DNA of 35,836 nucleotides from Anaerolineae bacterium (GCA_003154115.1 PMCF01000100.1:1-35836); one strand, 5' to 3'; shown: positions 23,236 to 31,761, numbered from the stretch's first letter. Program-made: numbers and translations. The notes: generated from the letters alone by a model not told the origin.

Positions 23236-24348
23236 AATGCGTTTCTTGAACACGACCAGGCTGAGCGTCAACGTCACACCGCCGATGATGAGCAGGATCC
23301 CGATCGGGCCGGAGAGCGCTGCCAAATCCAGTCCTTTCAAAAAGACGCCGCGCGCCAGCAACACGTAATGTGAAGCGGGCAACAGGCCGCTGATGAGGGT
23401 CATGACGGGCGAGCTGGTATCCATCGGCAGAATCAGGCCCGTCAAAAAGAAACTGGGAATGAAGAACACCAGGATCATAAACAGCATGGCGGCCTGCTGA
23501 CTCTTGACGAAGTTGACGACCAGCAGCGCGAGTCCAAAGGTGGCGATGAAATAGCACAGTGTCACCGCCGCCAGATCGATCAGGGTGCCGCGCAAAGGCA
23601 CATGGAACCACGCCAGCGACGCGATCAGAATCGGCACCATGCTCAGCATGCCAAAGCCCAGATAGGTCAGCAGCTTGCCGAAGATGTATTCGACGCCGCG
23701 CATGGGCGTGGCCGCTAATCCTTCGAAGGAGCCGAGTTCTTTTTCGCGCGCAAAGGCCAGCGCCAGCGCCAAGGCCGGCATGATTAACACCACGGCGATC
23801 AGACCGGGCACCATGCTGTACAGCGATTTAATCGACGGGTTGTACCAGGCGACCAGACGGGTGTCGAGCAACCCGATCGGCGCAGCACGGCTGCCCACCG
23901 GCAGCAGCTTCAACGAGAAGAGGCGGCTGCGCTGCTCCAACTGGGACACCACTTGCTGCCCGGAGATTGAATCAACCCCATCGACCACCGCCTGCACTTC
24001 GGCAGGCTGCTGCGCTTGCAGCTGATCGGCCGTGCCATGCGGGATCACAATCGCGGCCCGGGCCCGGCCAGCCTTTAGCAACGGCTCGATCTCCTCGTAG
24101 CGCTCCAGGTAGGCCGCGATTTCAAACGTGCCATCGCCGGATAGATCGGCGATGTAGCGCCGCGACAGATCGGTGCGGTCTTGATCGAGCACGACCACGG
24201 AGAATTTATCCACGTCGAAGGCAAAGACGTAAGCCAGCATCATCAAGAGGAAGGCGGGCGCGACGACCACCAACAACAGCATACGCGGATCACGCGTGAC
24301 GTGGTGAAATTCTTTACGCGAGATGGCGAATAGGCGTTTGACGTTCAC
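23230..24348 (-). CDS. ABC-2 type transporter permease (YbhS-like)
   Basis: A 372-residue exporter subunit of the same architecture as its neighbour: first helix MLLLVVVAPAFLLMMLAYVF, extracytoplasmic domain with VVLDQDRTDLSRRYI, then helices around AREKELGSFEGLAATPMRG and a C-terminal VTLTLSLVVF helix. The start is assigned to GTG at 24348, which overlaps the TetR stop by 4 bp (GTGA), because the longer frame runs inside the regulator gene. It is the first structural gene after the regulator. By analogy with YbhFSR it exports a hydrophobic or cationic drug-like molecule, but the real substrate is unknown. Confidence 0.93.
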   Translation of the reverse strand: MNVKRLFAISRKEFHHVTRDPRMLLLVVVAPAFLLMMLAYVFAFDVDKFSVVVLDQDRTDLSRRYIADLSGDGTFEIAAYLERYEEIEPLLKAGRARAAIVIPHGTADQLQAQQPAEVQAVVDGVDSISGQQVVSQLEQRSRLFSLKLLPVGSRAAPIGLLDTRLVAWYNPSIKSLYSMVPGLIAVVLIMPALALALAFAREKELGSFEGLAATPMRGVEYIFGKLLTYLGFGMLSMVPILIASLAWFHVPLRGTLIDLAAVTLCYFIATFGLALLVVNFVKSQQAAMLFMILVFFIPSFFLTGLILPMDTSSPVMTLISGLLPASHYVLLARGVFLKGLDLAALSGPIGILLIIGGVTLTLSLVVFKKRIN

Positions 24349-24944
24349 TTTTTTTCCAGTCCCTGCATCACTAACGAAATCGCGCGTGAACTGATCGCGC
24401 CCCATTCGGCCCCCTGCGGATCGAGCAGGCTCTGCATGATCAGGCCGAGGCCCAGTGACACGAACACCTGCGCGGCGAGTTCACGATCGACCTTGTGCAG
24501 CGTGCCTTCTTTGATGCCCGCGCCAATCAGGCTGGAAAGCAGTTCGCGATATTTGCGCGTCGGCGCCAGCAGCGCCGGAAGAATCGTCGCATCATGCCGG
24601 GCCGCGCTGAGCAGTTCCAGGAAGACCTGCTGCCGTTGATCATCCCCCGCCACTGCAAAGATGGCCTGCACCATGTCGGACACGCGCTGCAAGACCTCCG
24701 GCACCGTCTCATCCTCGGCACGCGTCAAGGCGAGTTGCATATCCAGCGGGGCCAGCCAGCGATCGCGCAGTTCCAGGAACACCGCCTGCTTCGATTCAAA
24801 GTGATGATAGAACGCGCCCTTCGTGACACCCGCGCCGTCACAAATGTCGGCTACGCTGGTCGCATCGTAACCGCGCTGCGCGAACAACTCTCCGGCCACG
24901 TCCAGAATATGCGATCGAGTTTCTTCTCCACGCTGTTGTGTCAT
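24345..24944 (-). CDS. TetR-family transcriptional regulator
   Basis: A 199-residue regulator. The N-terminal helix-turn-helix is clear (ILDVAGELFAQRGYDATSVA, then GVTKGAFYHHFESK, 37-50) and an all-helical ligand domain follows. The start at 24944 has GAGG upstream. A 22-bp palindrome directly downstream of the -10 box lies 11 bp upstream of the gene, so it should repress itself and the coupled exporter operon. Its position matches the TetR gene heading the ybhGFSR operon of E. coli. The inducer is unknown. Confidence 0.95.
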   Translation of the reverse strand: MTQQRGEETRSHILDVAGELFAQRGYDATSVADICDGAGVTKGAFYHHFESKQAVFLELRDRWLAPLDMQLALTRAEDETVPEVLQRVSDMVQAIFAVAGDDQRQQVFLELLSAARHDATILPALLAPTRKYRELLSSLIGAGIKEGTLHKVDRELAAQVFVSLGLGLIMQSLLDPQGAEWGAISSRAISLVMQGLEKK

Positions 24945-24954
24945 CTCAGCCTCA

Positions 24955-24976
24955 AAACATACCGGTCGGTATGTTT
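24955..24976. promoter_or_regulatory. TetR operator
   Basis: Perfect inverted arms AAACATACC (24955-24963) and GGTATGTTT (24968-24976) flank a GGTC centre. The ACATACC/GGTATGT arms are typical of TetR-type sites. The site covers the expected transcription start of the exporter operon. Confidence 0.9.
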
Positions 24977-24979
24977 TTA

Positions 24980-25008
24980 ATTTTACCCGACTTCAACTAT
25001 CGTGTCAA
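24980..25008 (-). promoter_or_regulatory. Sigma70-type promoter of the TetR/exporter operon
   Basis: On the minus strand TTGACA (25008-25003), a 17-bp spacer and TAAAAT (24985-24980) are present. The -10 box is 3 bp from the TetR operator. Confidence 0.88.
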
Positions 25009-25030
25009 GATTCACCAGGCAGGGAGCAAC

Positions 25031-25058
25031 AAAAAGAGCAGACCGTCTTGGCCTGCTC
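25031..25058 (-). terminator. Rho-independent terminator of the cyclophilin gene
   Basis: On the minus-strand transcript GAGCAGGCC pairs with GGUCUGCUC (one G-U) around a 5-nt loop, followed by five U. It lies 31 bp after the cyclophilin stop and before the exporter promoter, insulating the two units. Confidence 0.88.
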
Positions 25059-25089
25059 CTTGTCATGCGCGGTTGAAAGCCACGAACTC

Positions 25090-25599
25090 TTATTCTTCGG
25101 TGATCTCGATCGTATTGATCTTGACGCCGGGCGTGATGGCGCGACCCGGATCGCGCTCAGGAATGGCGTTGACCACATCCATGCCGGAGACCACTTTGCC
25201 AAACACCGCATGCTTGCCATCGAGGTGCGGGGTGGGACCATACGTGATGAAGAACTGACTGCCATTGGTGTTGGGGCCGGCATTCGCCATCGAGAGGATG
25301 CCCGCGCCGGTGTGCTTCAACGCTGAATTGAATTCGTCGGCGAATTTATAGCCGGGGCCGCCGCGTCCCGAACCGGTCGGATCGCCACCCTGCGCCATGA
25401 AACCCTTGATGACGCGATGGAACGTCGTGTTGTCGTAGAAACCATCGCGGGCCAGAAAGACGAAATTGTTGACGGTCTTAGGCGCTTTGTCGGCATACAA
25501 CTCGATCACAAAGTCACCCTTCTCGGTCTTGAAGGTCGCCTTGTATTTCTTCTTGGGATCGATCACCATTGGAGGCGCTGCTGCGTATTGTTTAGCCAT
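25090..25599 (-). CDS. Cyclophilin-type peptidyl-prolyl cis-trans isomerase
   Basis: A 169-residue cyclophilin that catalyses proline isomerisation. Core motifs are [20 protein letters not shown] (with FHRVI), [41 protein letters not shown] and [11 protein letters not shown]. The catalytic Arg is in FHRVI. No signal peptide is present; the first 20 residues are a short basic/Ala/Pro extension, so it should be cytoplasmic. AAGGAG lies before the start. It is a stand-alone gene with its own terminator. Confidence 0.96.
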   Translation of the reverse strand: MAKQYAAAPPMVIDPKKKYKATFKTEKGDFVIELYADKAPKTVNNFVFLARDGFYDNTTFHRVIKGFMAQGGDPTGSGRGGPGYKFADEFNSALKHTGAGILSMANAGPNTNGSQFFITYGPTPHLDGKHAVFGKVVSGMDVVNAIPERDPGRAITPGVKINTIEITEE

Positions 25600-25626
25600 G
25601 ATAGTCTCCTTAAGAAATGTAAATGT

Positions 25627-25632
25627 ATTGTA
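25627..25632 (-). promoter_or_regulatory. Possible -10 box for the cyclophilin gene
   Basis: TACAAT on the minus strand lies 28 bp upstream of the start, within the only non-repeat part of the upstream region. The sequence at the -35 position is poor (TTAGGC). Confidence 0.4.
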
Positions 25633-25679
25633 TCACGAGACATCAACGGGCCTAACGCAGATGGGAAGTGCTCAGTCTG

Positions 25680-25854
25680 CGTCATTGCGAGCGTTTTCGC
25701 CAGGCGCGCCCCCGCTTCGCGGACAGGGCGTGCGAAGCAATCCCCCTGACTATCGGCAAGTATCGTTGACAGGACTGAGATGGCTTTGTCGCACACGCCC
25801 TGTCCACCGCACAGTGGCGGGGGCGCGCTGGGCGCAACGCTCCTCGCCATGACG
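25680..25854. repeat. Large palindromic repeat, intergenic (CGTCATTGCGAG family)
   Basis: A 175-bp element starts CGTCATTGCGAGCG and ends with the inverted CTCGCCATGACG. Inner inverted arms include CAGGCGCGCCCCCG against CGGGGGCGCGCTG and ACAGGGCGTGCG against CGCACACGCCCTGT. It ends 11 bp before the stop of the esterase gene, so it fills the gap to the cyclophilin gene. Unlike the copies in pyrD and M28, its length is not a multiple of three. Confidence 0.9.
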
Positions 25855-25865
25855 TTATCGCGTCA

Positions 25866-27932
25866 TTACCGCAGATGTTCATCAAAGAACCCGATGATCG
25901 TTCGGGCGATTTCGGCGTAGGTGGGACTGATGGGTCCGCCGATAGCGTTAAAACCGTGCCCGCCATTGTGCACGATAATCAAAGCCGAAGAGACACCACC
26001 GGCGATCAAGCGATCGTGCAGGATCTGCGATTGTGTATACGGCACGACCGGATCCATGTCGCCGTGCAAGATCAAGAAGGGCGGATCGTCGGGAGTGATA
26101 TAAGTCACGGGGCTGGCCTTCGCCAGGATCGGATCGGCGGGGCTTGTAGCGGCAAACACCATCCGATCGAGCCCGCGCACATTGCCGACCACATACTCCG
26201 TGGTGAGATCGTGGATGCCGTACATATCGACGACGACATTCACGCGGCTCGATTGATCGGTGTACTGCCCCACGTCCCAGCCCGCACTCGCATCGCTAAT
26301 ACCAAGCAAAGCCACCAGATGTCCGCCCGCACTCGCCCCCCACGCCCCGATGCGCTTCGGATCGATGTTGTAGTCTTGCGCGTGCGCGCGAATACTCCGC
26401 ACGGCACACTTCACATCGACGATGTTGGCCGGAAAAGTGTACGTGGGGGCCAGCCGGTAATCGATCGAGAAAGTCGTATAGCCGCGCCGCGCCAGATCGA
26501 GAAAATAGCTCATGCCGGGCGTGCCGGTCTTCGTGCCGGCCACCCATCCGCCGCCATGCACAAACAAGATAACGGGTGACGGGCCAGCGGGCTTCCACGG
26601 AAAGTACACATCCATCAGCAGATCGACGCCGTCGTTGGTGCAGTAGGTAACATCCCTCAACACTTGCGAGAACGTTAGCTGGCCGTTAGCCGCCACGGGC
26701 GCGGGCTTCGGTGCAAACTTCGGCAGCGAAGTCGGAGTCGGCATGGGCGTAGGCAGCGCGGGCAATGCGGCCACCGTCTGGAAATGAGCCTGCATAAATT
26801 CACGGAAAGCCTGGCCGTTGGGGCGCAGTGATCCATCGGCATTTTGCAGAGCCTGGACCGTGTTGCGATCGAGACTGAACCAGATGGCGTAGGGGAATTT
26901 AAGGTCGAGCGCCGCCGACAATAATTTCTGCGCCGCCTCTGGCGCTTGATCGTATTGCCCGAGCTCATTGCTCATCACCGGCAGATTGGTCACACGCTTG
27001 AGGGTGTTCACCGCTTCAGACAGAGCGGCTTTGTCGGGAATGTACCAGTGAATGTTGAGGTAGTCCTGTCCCGATGACTTGTACACGTCCAGTAATTTGC
27101 GCCCGGTAATGACAGCGGCTTTGTCGGCGTCAGACAGGTGATCGATCGCCGTGAAGCGACACAGATCGGGCGCCAGTTCGGCGCTGGCGCGCTGCACAAA
27201 ATTGCACGCTTCGGTGAACTGCTGATGTTCAATGTAATCGGCCCACACCAGCAGCGCCGTGGTTTTGCTGGATAAGCCGCCGTTCGCGCACGGAATTTTC
27301 TGATCATGCGCGACCTGGCACGCCGCTTTGAGCTGGGCCGCGTATTGCTCCGGCGTGCCCGCCCAATACTGCGCGGTATCCTCTTCGTTTTCGACCACCA
27401 GCACTTCGGGATGATACCGCGTGAGAATCTCGCTCACGTTGCGCCGATAGGCTGCCCCATCCTTGGCGGGCGTCGTGGCAAACGGTGCAATGTCGCTGAC
27501 GTTGTTGCGAATGGTGAGGATCAATTTAAGTCCGGCATTCGGACCGAGATCGCAACCGAGGTCATAGCACGCGCCGCTCCAACCTTCCACGTTCACGTAC
27601 CATGGCCGGAAATAGGTCACGCCCAAGGCTTTGATCAGCGCAATGCGATAGGCGTCGTCAATGTCATCACTACCCAGTAACAACCCGAAGGGATTGGCGC
27701 TGGAAGCCGACGCCGCGAAAGGCACATCCGTGGGCGGTTGAGTGGGCGGCGGTTGGAGATCAGGAACGGCGGTGGCTTTAACGACGGCCGGCTGGTTCGC
27801 GGCTCGATCGGCCGGGGTGGCCTCCAGCAGCATCGTGCGATTTTGACTACAGCCGCCGAGCAGCAGCATAACACTCAACAGCAACACAACAGGCAGACTA
27901 ATGACGGAAGCAAGCGCAGATAGTTTGGACAT
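25866..27932 (-). CDS. Lipoprotein fusion of a glycoside-hydrolase-like barrel and an alpha/beta-hydrolase esterase
   Basis: A 688-residue protein with a lipoprotein signal (LLLGGC, Cys28) and a Pro/Thr linker. Residues about 80-430 look like a clan GH-A TIM barrel: an Asn-Glu pair at the end of a strand (VVENEED, 182-183), LNIHWY (291-296) and a second Glu in VMSNELGQYD (Glu322). Residues about 460-688 form an esterase/lipase: oxyanion HGGGW, nucleophile GASAGG (Ser534), Asp627 in HGDMDPVVP and His659 in GGHGF, as in hormone-sensitive-lipase or feruloyl-esterase-like enzymes. The start at 27932 has no strong ribosome site but a -10 box lies just upstream. It is probably a surface enzyme acting on acylated glycans (inference). 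Confidence 0.85.
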   Translation of the reverse strand: MSKLSALASVISLPVVLLLSVMLLLGGCSQNRTMLLEATPADRAANQPAVVKATAVPDLQPPPTQPPTDVPFAASASSANPFGLLLGSDDIDDAYRIALIKALGVTYFRPWYVNVEGWSGACYDLGCDLGPNAGLKLILTIRNNVSDIAPFATTPAKDGAAYRRNVSEILTRYHPEVLVVENEEDTAQYWAGTPEQYAAQLKAACQVAHDQKIPCANGGLSSKTTALLVWADYIEHQQFTEACNFVQRASAELAPDLCRFTAIDHLSDADKAAVITGRKLLDVYKSSGQDYLNIHWYIPDKAALSEAVNTLKRVTNLPVMSNELGQYDQAPEAAQKLLSAALDLKFPYAIWFSLDRNTVQALQNADGSLRPNGQAFREFMQAHFQTVAALPALPTPMPTPTSLPKFAPKPAPVAANGQLTFSQVLRDVTYCTNDGVDLLMDVYFPWKPAGPSPVILFVHGGGWVAGTKTGTPGMSYFLDLARRGYTTFSIDYRLAPTYTFPANIVDVKCAVRSIRAHAQDYNIDPKRIGAWGASAGGHLVALLGISDASAGWDVGQYTDQSSRVNVVVDMYGIHDLTTEYVVGNVRGLDRMVFAATSPADPILAKASPVTYITPDDPPFLILHGDMDPVVPYTQSQILHDRLIAGGVSSALIIVHNGGHGFNAIGGPISPTYAEIARTIIGFFDEHLR

Positions 27933-27942
27933 AGTGGCCTGT

Positions 27943-27971
27943 ATTTTACGCGGAAATGGGTGCAACCCCAA
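27943..27971 (-). promoter_or_regulatory. Possible promoter of the lipoprotein fusion gene
   Basis: On the minus strand TTGGGG (27971-27966), a 17-bp spacer and TAAAAT (27948-27943) occur, ending 10 bp from the start codon. The 5' leader would be only a few bases. The -35 match is partial. Confidence 0.5.
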
Positions 27972-28088
27972 CCTCGACCCTGCCCCATCGCGGTTGAAGA
28001 CGGCACAGAAAAATCTGAGCGTTGCACGCTTGCCAAGTTGCACATCTAATTCCAAGACGTCGTCTGTCACAGGGGCTGCCGGTTATAT

Positions 28089-28121
28089 AAAACCGAAGGA
28101 CTTTGCCAGCCCTTCGGTTTT
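28089..28121 (-). terminator. Rho-independent terminator after the propeller/zinc-ribbon gene
   Basis: A perfect 11-bp stem (AAAACCGAAGG with CCTTCGGTTTT) with an 11-base loop lies 3 bp after the stop at 28125. A/T runs on both sides mean it could work in both directions. It separates this operon from the esterase fusion gene. Confidence 0.92.
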
Positions 28122-28124
28122 CCT

Positions 28125-29684
28125 CTACGCAATCACCACCTGTCCGCAGTAATCGCACTTGTCAGTCCCCAGCGGCAGTGTGCCGCCGCAATTGGGACAC
28201 TTGAAGGTCTCCACTTGAATCTTCACGCCGGCCTTCTTCAACGCGGCCTCGTTATCGGCCAATGCGGCGCGCAGTTCTTTCAAGCGCGCCGCATACGCTT
28301 CGGGCGGCATTTCACCCGCCAGTTTCATCCGCTCCACATCGGCGATGCTTTCGTGCAGCATGCGGCGCTGTGCTTGCAAGCCTTCCACACTTTGATCTTC
28401 AATGGCAATCTTCTCGGCCGGTTTCTGCGGCAATGAAGCGATGAACCACGCCGCTGCGATGATGGCCGCCGCGATCAACAGCCCCACCACCAGCGGACTG
28501 TAAAAGAACGGGGCACTGGCTTTCTCGATCGAATACACGCTCACCTGAGAACCATCGGCCACCACAGCCTTGCGCCCGACGCCGAGTTTCTCTACATCAA
28601 TGCGCAGGATGCCGCTGGGATGTCCGTCTAGACCGAACCGCTCACCCGTCTTGCCCGCAAACAAAGTGACGCCGCCGCCATCATCGCCGATGATCGTTTC
28701 ATCGGCGCCATCTTTATCCACGTCCAGTGCGGCGATCTCGTTCACTTTCGAATCGACATTGTTGCTCCACAGTTGCTCGCCCGCCGCCGTGAAAGCCCAC
28801 ACGCCGCCCTTCTTGCCGCCCACTACAAATTCGCGCGATGATGGCTCCCCGTTGATCTCGACCTCACGAATTTCGGTAATGGCCTGACCCAGCGCTTGAT
28901 TGACCAGTTCTTTGCCCGTCGCCGCATCCAGCACGATCAGGCGGCCGCCATCGCCGCCCAGCAAGATTTCACTGGTGCCATCGCCATTCAAATCGTACGA
29001 GCGCAAACGACGCAATATGCCCGTGGAATAGGTCCACAGTGCTTTACCTTGGGCATCGTACAAGGCCACATGCCCGTCGTGATTGGCGGCCGCCAGATAA
29101 AGCTTGCCATCAATCAGTGCGTCGTCCAGACCGCGAATGGTATCGCCGCTGGATAGATTCGCGCGCCAGACTTCCTGGCCCTGCTGATTCAACGCGACCA
29201 ACAATCCGCGATCATCACCGGCGATCACCTGCGTGCCTTCTGGAAAACGCACTACCGCGGCACGGGCCGGTTGGTCAATGTTCTCGATCGGGGTAGCCCA
29301 TAACCGCTCGTTCTGGCTGTAAGCGGCCACCGTCGGCCGGCCATCGATCGGCGCAAACACGACGACATCCTCAACCCCATCGCCATTGACATCGCCCAAC
29401 GTGGTCGCCAGCGGTGCTATAAAATCTTGCGACACGAGAGATTTGCCCTCGGCGTCCAGCACCTTGAACGTCGTGTCGTTCTGCACGAACAGATCATTCT
29501 GTCCGTCGCCGGTCAAGTCGATGATCTTCATGCTCTGCATGTTCGCCATCGGTTGTGACCACGCTTGAGATGTAGCATACTTGGCCGGCGTTGAGCCGCT
29601 GAACGTCATCAACAGCGCCACGCCCATGACCACCGCCACGGCTACCACCGCCAGAATAATGGTTGTTTTCGCGCGACTATTCAT
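28125..29684 (-). CDS. Membrane-anchored FG-GAP/PQQ beta-propeller with cytoplasmic zinc ribbon
   Basis: A 519-residue protein. An N-terminal helix (8-28) and a second helix (about 396-417) enclose a large propeller with four calcium-type FG-GAP loops (DLTGDGQND, DVNGDGVED, DLNGDGTSE, DVDKDGADE) and PQQ-like strands. After the second helix come a charged coiled coil (about 434-486) and a C-terminal zinc ribbon, CPNC (496-499) and CDYC (510-513). The likely topology is propeller outside, coiled coil and ribbon inside. Its start overlaps the stop of the preceding gene by one base (TAATG). No enzymatic domain is visible; sensing or scaffolding is possible but unproven. Confidence 0.85.
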   Translation of the reverse strand: MNSRAKTTIILAVVAVAVVMGVALLMTFSGSTPAKYATSQAWSQPMANMQSMKIIDLTGDGQNDLFVQNDTTFKVLDAEGKSLVSQDFIAPLATTLGDVNGDGVEDVVVFAPIDGRPTVAAYSQNERLWATPIENIDQPARAAVVRFPEGTQVIAGDDRGLLVALNQQGQEVWRANLSSGDTIRGLDDALIDGKLYLAAANHDGHVALYDAQGKALWTYSTGILRRLRSYDLNGDGTSEILLGGDGGRLIVLDAATGKELVNQALGQAITEIREVEINGEPSSREFVVGGKKGGVWAFTAAGEQLWSNNVDSKVNEIAALDVDKDGADETIIGDDGGGVTLFAGKTGERFGLDGHPSGILRIDVEKLGVGRKAVVADGSQVSVYSIEKASAPFFYSPLVVGLLIAAAIIAAAWFIASLPQKPAEKIAIEDQSVEGLQAQRRMLHESIADVERMKLAGEMPPEAYAARLKELRAALADNEAALKKAGVKIQVETFKCPNCGGTLPLGTDKCDYCGQVVIA

Positions 29685-30511
29685 TATGCCCCCGTCTTCC
29701 GCTGCAATTGATCGTAAATCGCGTGCAGCACGCTGACGATATCAGTGGCTGTCACGGGTGAGGTGGCAGCATTGGCCACCACATTCACGATGCCGCCCTC
29801 GTTAGCGCACTGTACGATCGTATAAGTGCCGATGCCGGTTCCCGGTTTCATAAGGCGCATGGTCGCCACGTCATATACCTGTGGATTCACCGACAGGCGC
29901 ACGCTTAGCTGCTGCCGATCGTCTTTCACCAGCGCTGATTTCATTTTCAATTTACCGCTGGCGCTGCGCTTCGTGTAGCTATCGCGCACTTTCATCCGCT
30001 GGACGGCTGACACGCGCAGCATATTGCCGTCATACAATTTGGCCTTCAGGCTCAGCCATTCATCACGGTAAAACGAGACGTTGCGCCCCAACGCATTCTT
30101 CGCCGTGCGCGCCACTTTGGAGGTCTGCTGCGGGCCGGTTAGGTCCAGATGACCGAAGAAGAATTTTTTCGGGGCAACATCATCGCGCAGCGTGAAGAAT
30201 ACCTCGCGTGCTGTGTCGTACTCCGGCGCCAACCGCTGACCTATGCGATTGCGACGCAGCGCCAACCACACGACGAACGCCACAATCCACCAGCCAATAC
30301 ACACAAAGATAAACAGCGAACCGCTATAGCCCAACACGAAATTGAGGACTAGAAAAAACAAACCACCGAGCAACAGCGCCCGCGGCAGCCAACGCCGCTG
30401 TTGATAAGTGGTCGTCGTCTTAGCACGGCGTGCGACGACCTCATCCATTGAGGCGATGATGTCACGTGGTTCGTCGTTGAGGGACAGATAGATCGGATCG
30501 TAATTTGCCAT
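29684..30511 (-). CDS. Conserved-looking membrane protein of unknown function
   Basis: A 275-residue protein I do not recognise. Residues 1-42 are hydrophilic and charged. Two hydrophobic helices follow (LLLGGLFFLVLNFVLGY and FIFVCIGWWIVAFVVWLAL, about 45-85), then a 190-residue cytoplasmic-looking domain with many basic strands (SVQRMKVRDSYTKR-like region) and no enzyme motif. The ATG at 30511 is preferred to TTG at 30526. Its stop codon shares a base with the start of the propeller/zinc-ribbon gene, so the two are translated together and probably act together at the membrane. Confidence 0.7.
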   Translation of the reverse strand: MANYDPIYLSLNDEPRDIIASMDEVVARRAKTTTTYQQRRWLPRALLLGGLFFLVLNFVLGYSGSLFIFVCIGWWIVAFVVWLALRRNRIGQRLAPEYDTAREVFFTLRDDVAPKKFFFGHLDLTGPQQTSKVARTAKNALGRNVSFYRDEWLSLKAKLYDGNMLRVSAVQRMKVRDSYTKRSASGKLKMKSALVKDDRQQLSVRLSVNPQVYDVATMRLMKPGTGIGTYTIVQCANEGGIVNVVANAATSPVTATDIVSVLHAIYDQLQRKTGA

Positions 30512-30533
30512 AGGGCTCACTCTCAACTACAAT
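30505..30533 (+). promoter_or_regulatory. Promoter of the first GT4 gene, predicted leaderless
   Basis: TTGCCA (30505-30510), 17 bp and TACAAT (30528-30533) are followed after 7 bases by the start codon at 30541. Transcription would begin at or next to the ATG, consistent with the absence of a ribosome site. The -35 box overlaps the start of the divergent gene. Confidence 0.75.
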
Positions 30534-30540
30534 CAATTGC

Positions 30541-31761
30541 ATGCGCGTACTTTACACAGCCTTCGATCTGGTGCCCAACCCCAAAGGCGCGGGCACTCAC
30601 ATTATGCACTTCTTGCAAGGCTTAGTCAACGCCGGTCACGCCGTTCAGTTGATCACACCCGGCGATGGACAACTGCCCGCCATCGACACTTATGTGGGCG
30701 CCAGCGTGATCCGCGTTCCGCCGCCACCCGATCGGAACTTCCTAGCCCACGCGCTCTGTTTCGGCGAAGCCGTCATGGCTCACGTCGCCGCCGCACCGCG
30801 CTACGACGTCGTCCACTATCGATCGATCTGGAGCGGCCTCGCCCTGGCGCAACACAAAGCGCAGTACGGCTACCGGACCATCTTCGAAGTCAACGGCCTG
30901 CCTAGCATCGAGTTGAAGTACCACTATCCCACGCTGCGCGGCAGTGAGCTGCCACAAAAAATTCGCGAACAAGAATTGGCCGCGCTGGCGCTCAGTGATG
31001 CCATCCTCTGTCCGTCGGCGGTGACGCGCGCCTTCCTGATGAGTTTGGATGTCCCACGCGATCGGATCACGGTGATTCCCAACGGCGTCAATCCGGCCGA
31101 GTTTGCGGCCACGCCTCTGCCCGATCGAAACGGCGGCGTCCCGACGATTCTCTACAGCGGCACACTCGCCGACTGGCAAGGACTTGAACTGCTGCTGGAG
31201 GCCATGCCACACCTCATCGCGCAGCGACCGGCGCACTTGCGCATCATCGGGCGGGGACGCCAACGTCAACGCAAACAGTTACAGAAGCGCGTTCGCAAGT
31301 TGGGATTGGAAGACGTTGTTACCTTGGATGCCGCCGTGCCGCATCACGAAATGCCGCACGTGATCGCCGCGGCCGATGTGTGCGTCGCGCCGCTCGCCTT
31401 GAACGATCGCAATGTGACGCAGGGCTGCTGCCCGATCAAAGTGATCGAGTATATGTCCTGCGCCCGACCGATCGTGGCGGCGAATCTGCCCGTGGTGCGT
31501 GAGCTGGTGCGCGAAGATGTGGACGCCCTGCTCTTTGCGCCCGACGACGCCGAAGATCTGGCGCGGCAGATCGGGCGCGTGTTGGATGACGTCCTGCTGG
31601 CAAAGAAGCTGGCGACGAATGCCGCCGAGCGCGCGCGATCAAAATTGACGTGGCATACCGCGCAGAAGAAATTGCTGAAGGTATATGATAAATTGGTCGT
31701 GGATGTAGCCGGAAGAGTGTCACCCCGCCTAGCGCGCCGCCGCTTCGCAGACACGGCGTGA
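30541..31761 (+). CDS. GT4-family glycosyltransferase
   Basis: A 406-residue GT-B glycosyltransferase. The N-terminal domain begins MRVLYTAFDLVPNPKGAGTH with the family's Gly-rich acceptor loop. The C-terminal donor domain has VIPNGVNPAEF, ILYSGTLADWQGLELLLEA, LRIIGRGRQR, VPHHEMPHVIAAADV and the nucleotide-sugar region IEYMSCARPIVAANLPVVREL. It probably transfers a sugar from an NDP donor to a cell-surface glycan or lipid at the cytoplasmic membrane face. The last residues and the stop codon come from the repeat at 31759. It faces a second GT4 gene tail to tail. Acceptor and donor are unknown. Confidence 0.93.
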   Translation: MRVLYTAFDLVPNPKGAGTHIMHFLQGLVNAGHAVQLITPGDGQLPAIDTYVGASVIRVPPPPDRNFLAHALCFGEAVMAHVAAAPRYDVVHYRSIWSGLALAQHKAQYGYRTIFEVNGLPSIELKYHYPTLRGSELPQKIREQELAALALSDAILCPSAVTRAFLMSLDVPRDRITVIPNGVNPAEFAATPLPDRNGGVPTILYSGTLADWQGLELLLEAMPHLIAQRPAHLRIIGRGRQRQRKQLQKRVRKLGLEDVVTLDAAVPHHEMPHVIAAADVCVAPLALNDRNVTQGCCPIKVIEYMSCARPIVAANLPVVRELVREDVDALLFAPDDAEDLARQIGRVLDDVLLAKKLATNAAERARSKLTWHTAQKKLLKVYDKLVVDVAGRVSPRLARRRFADTA

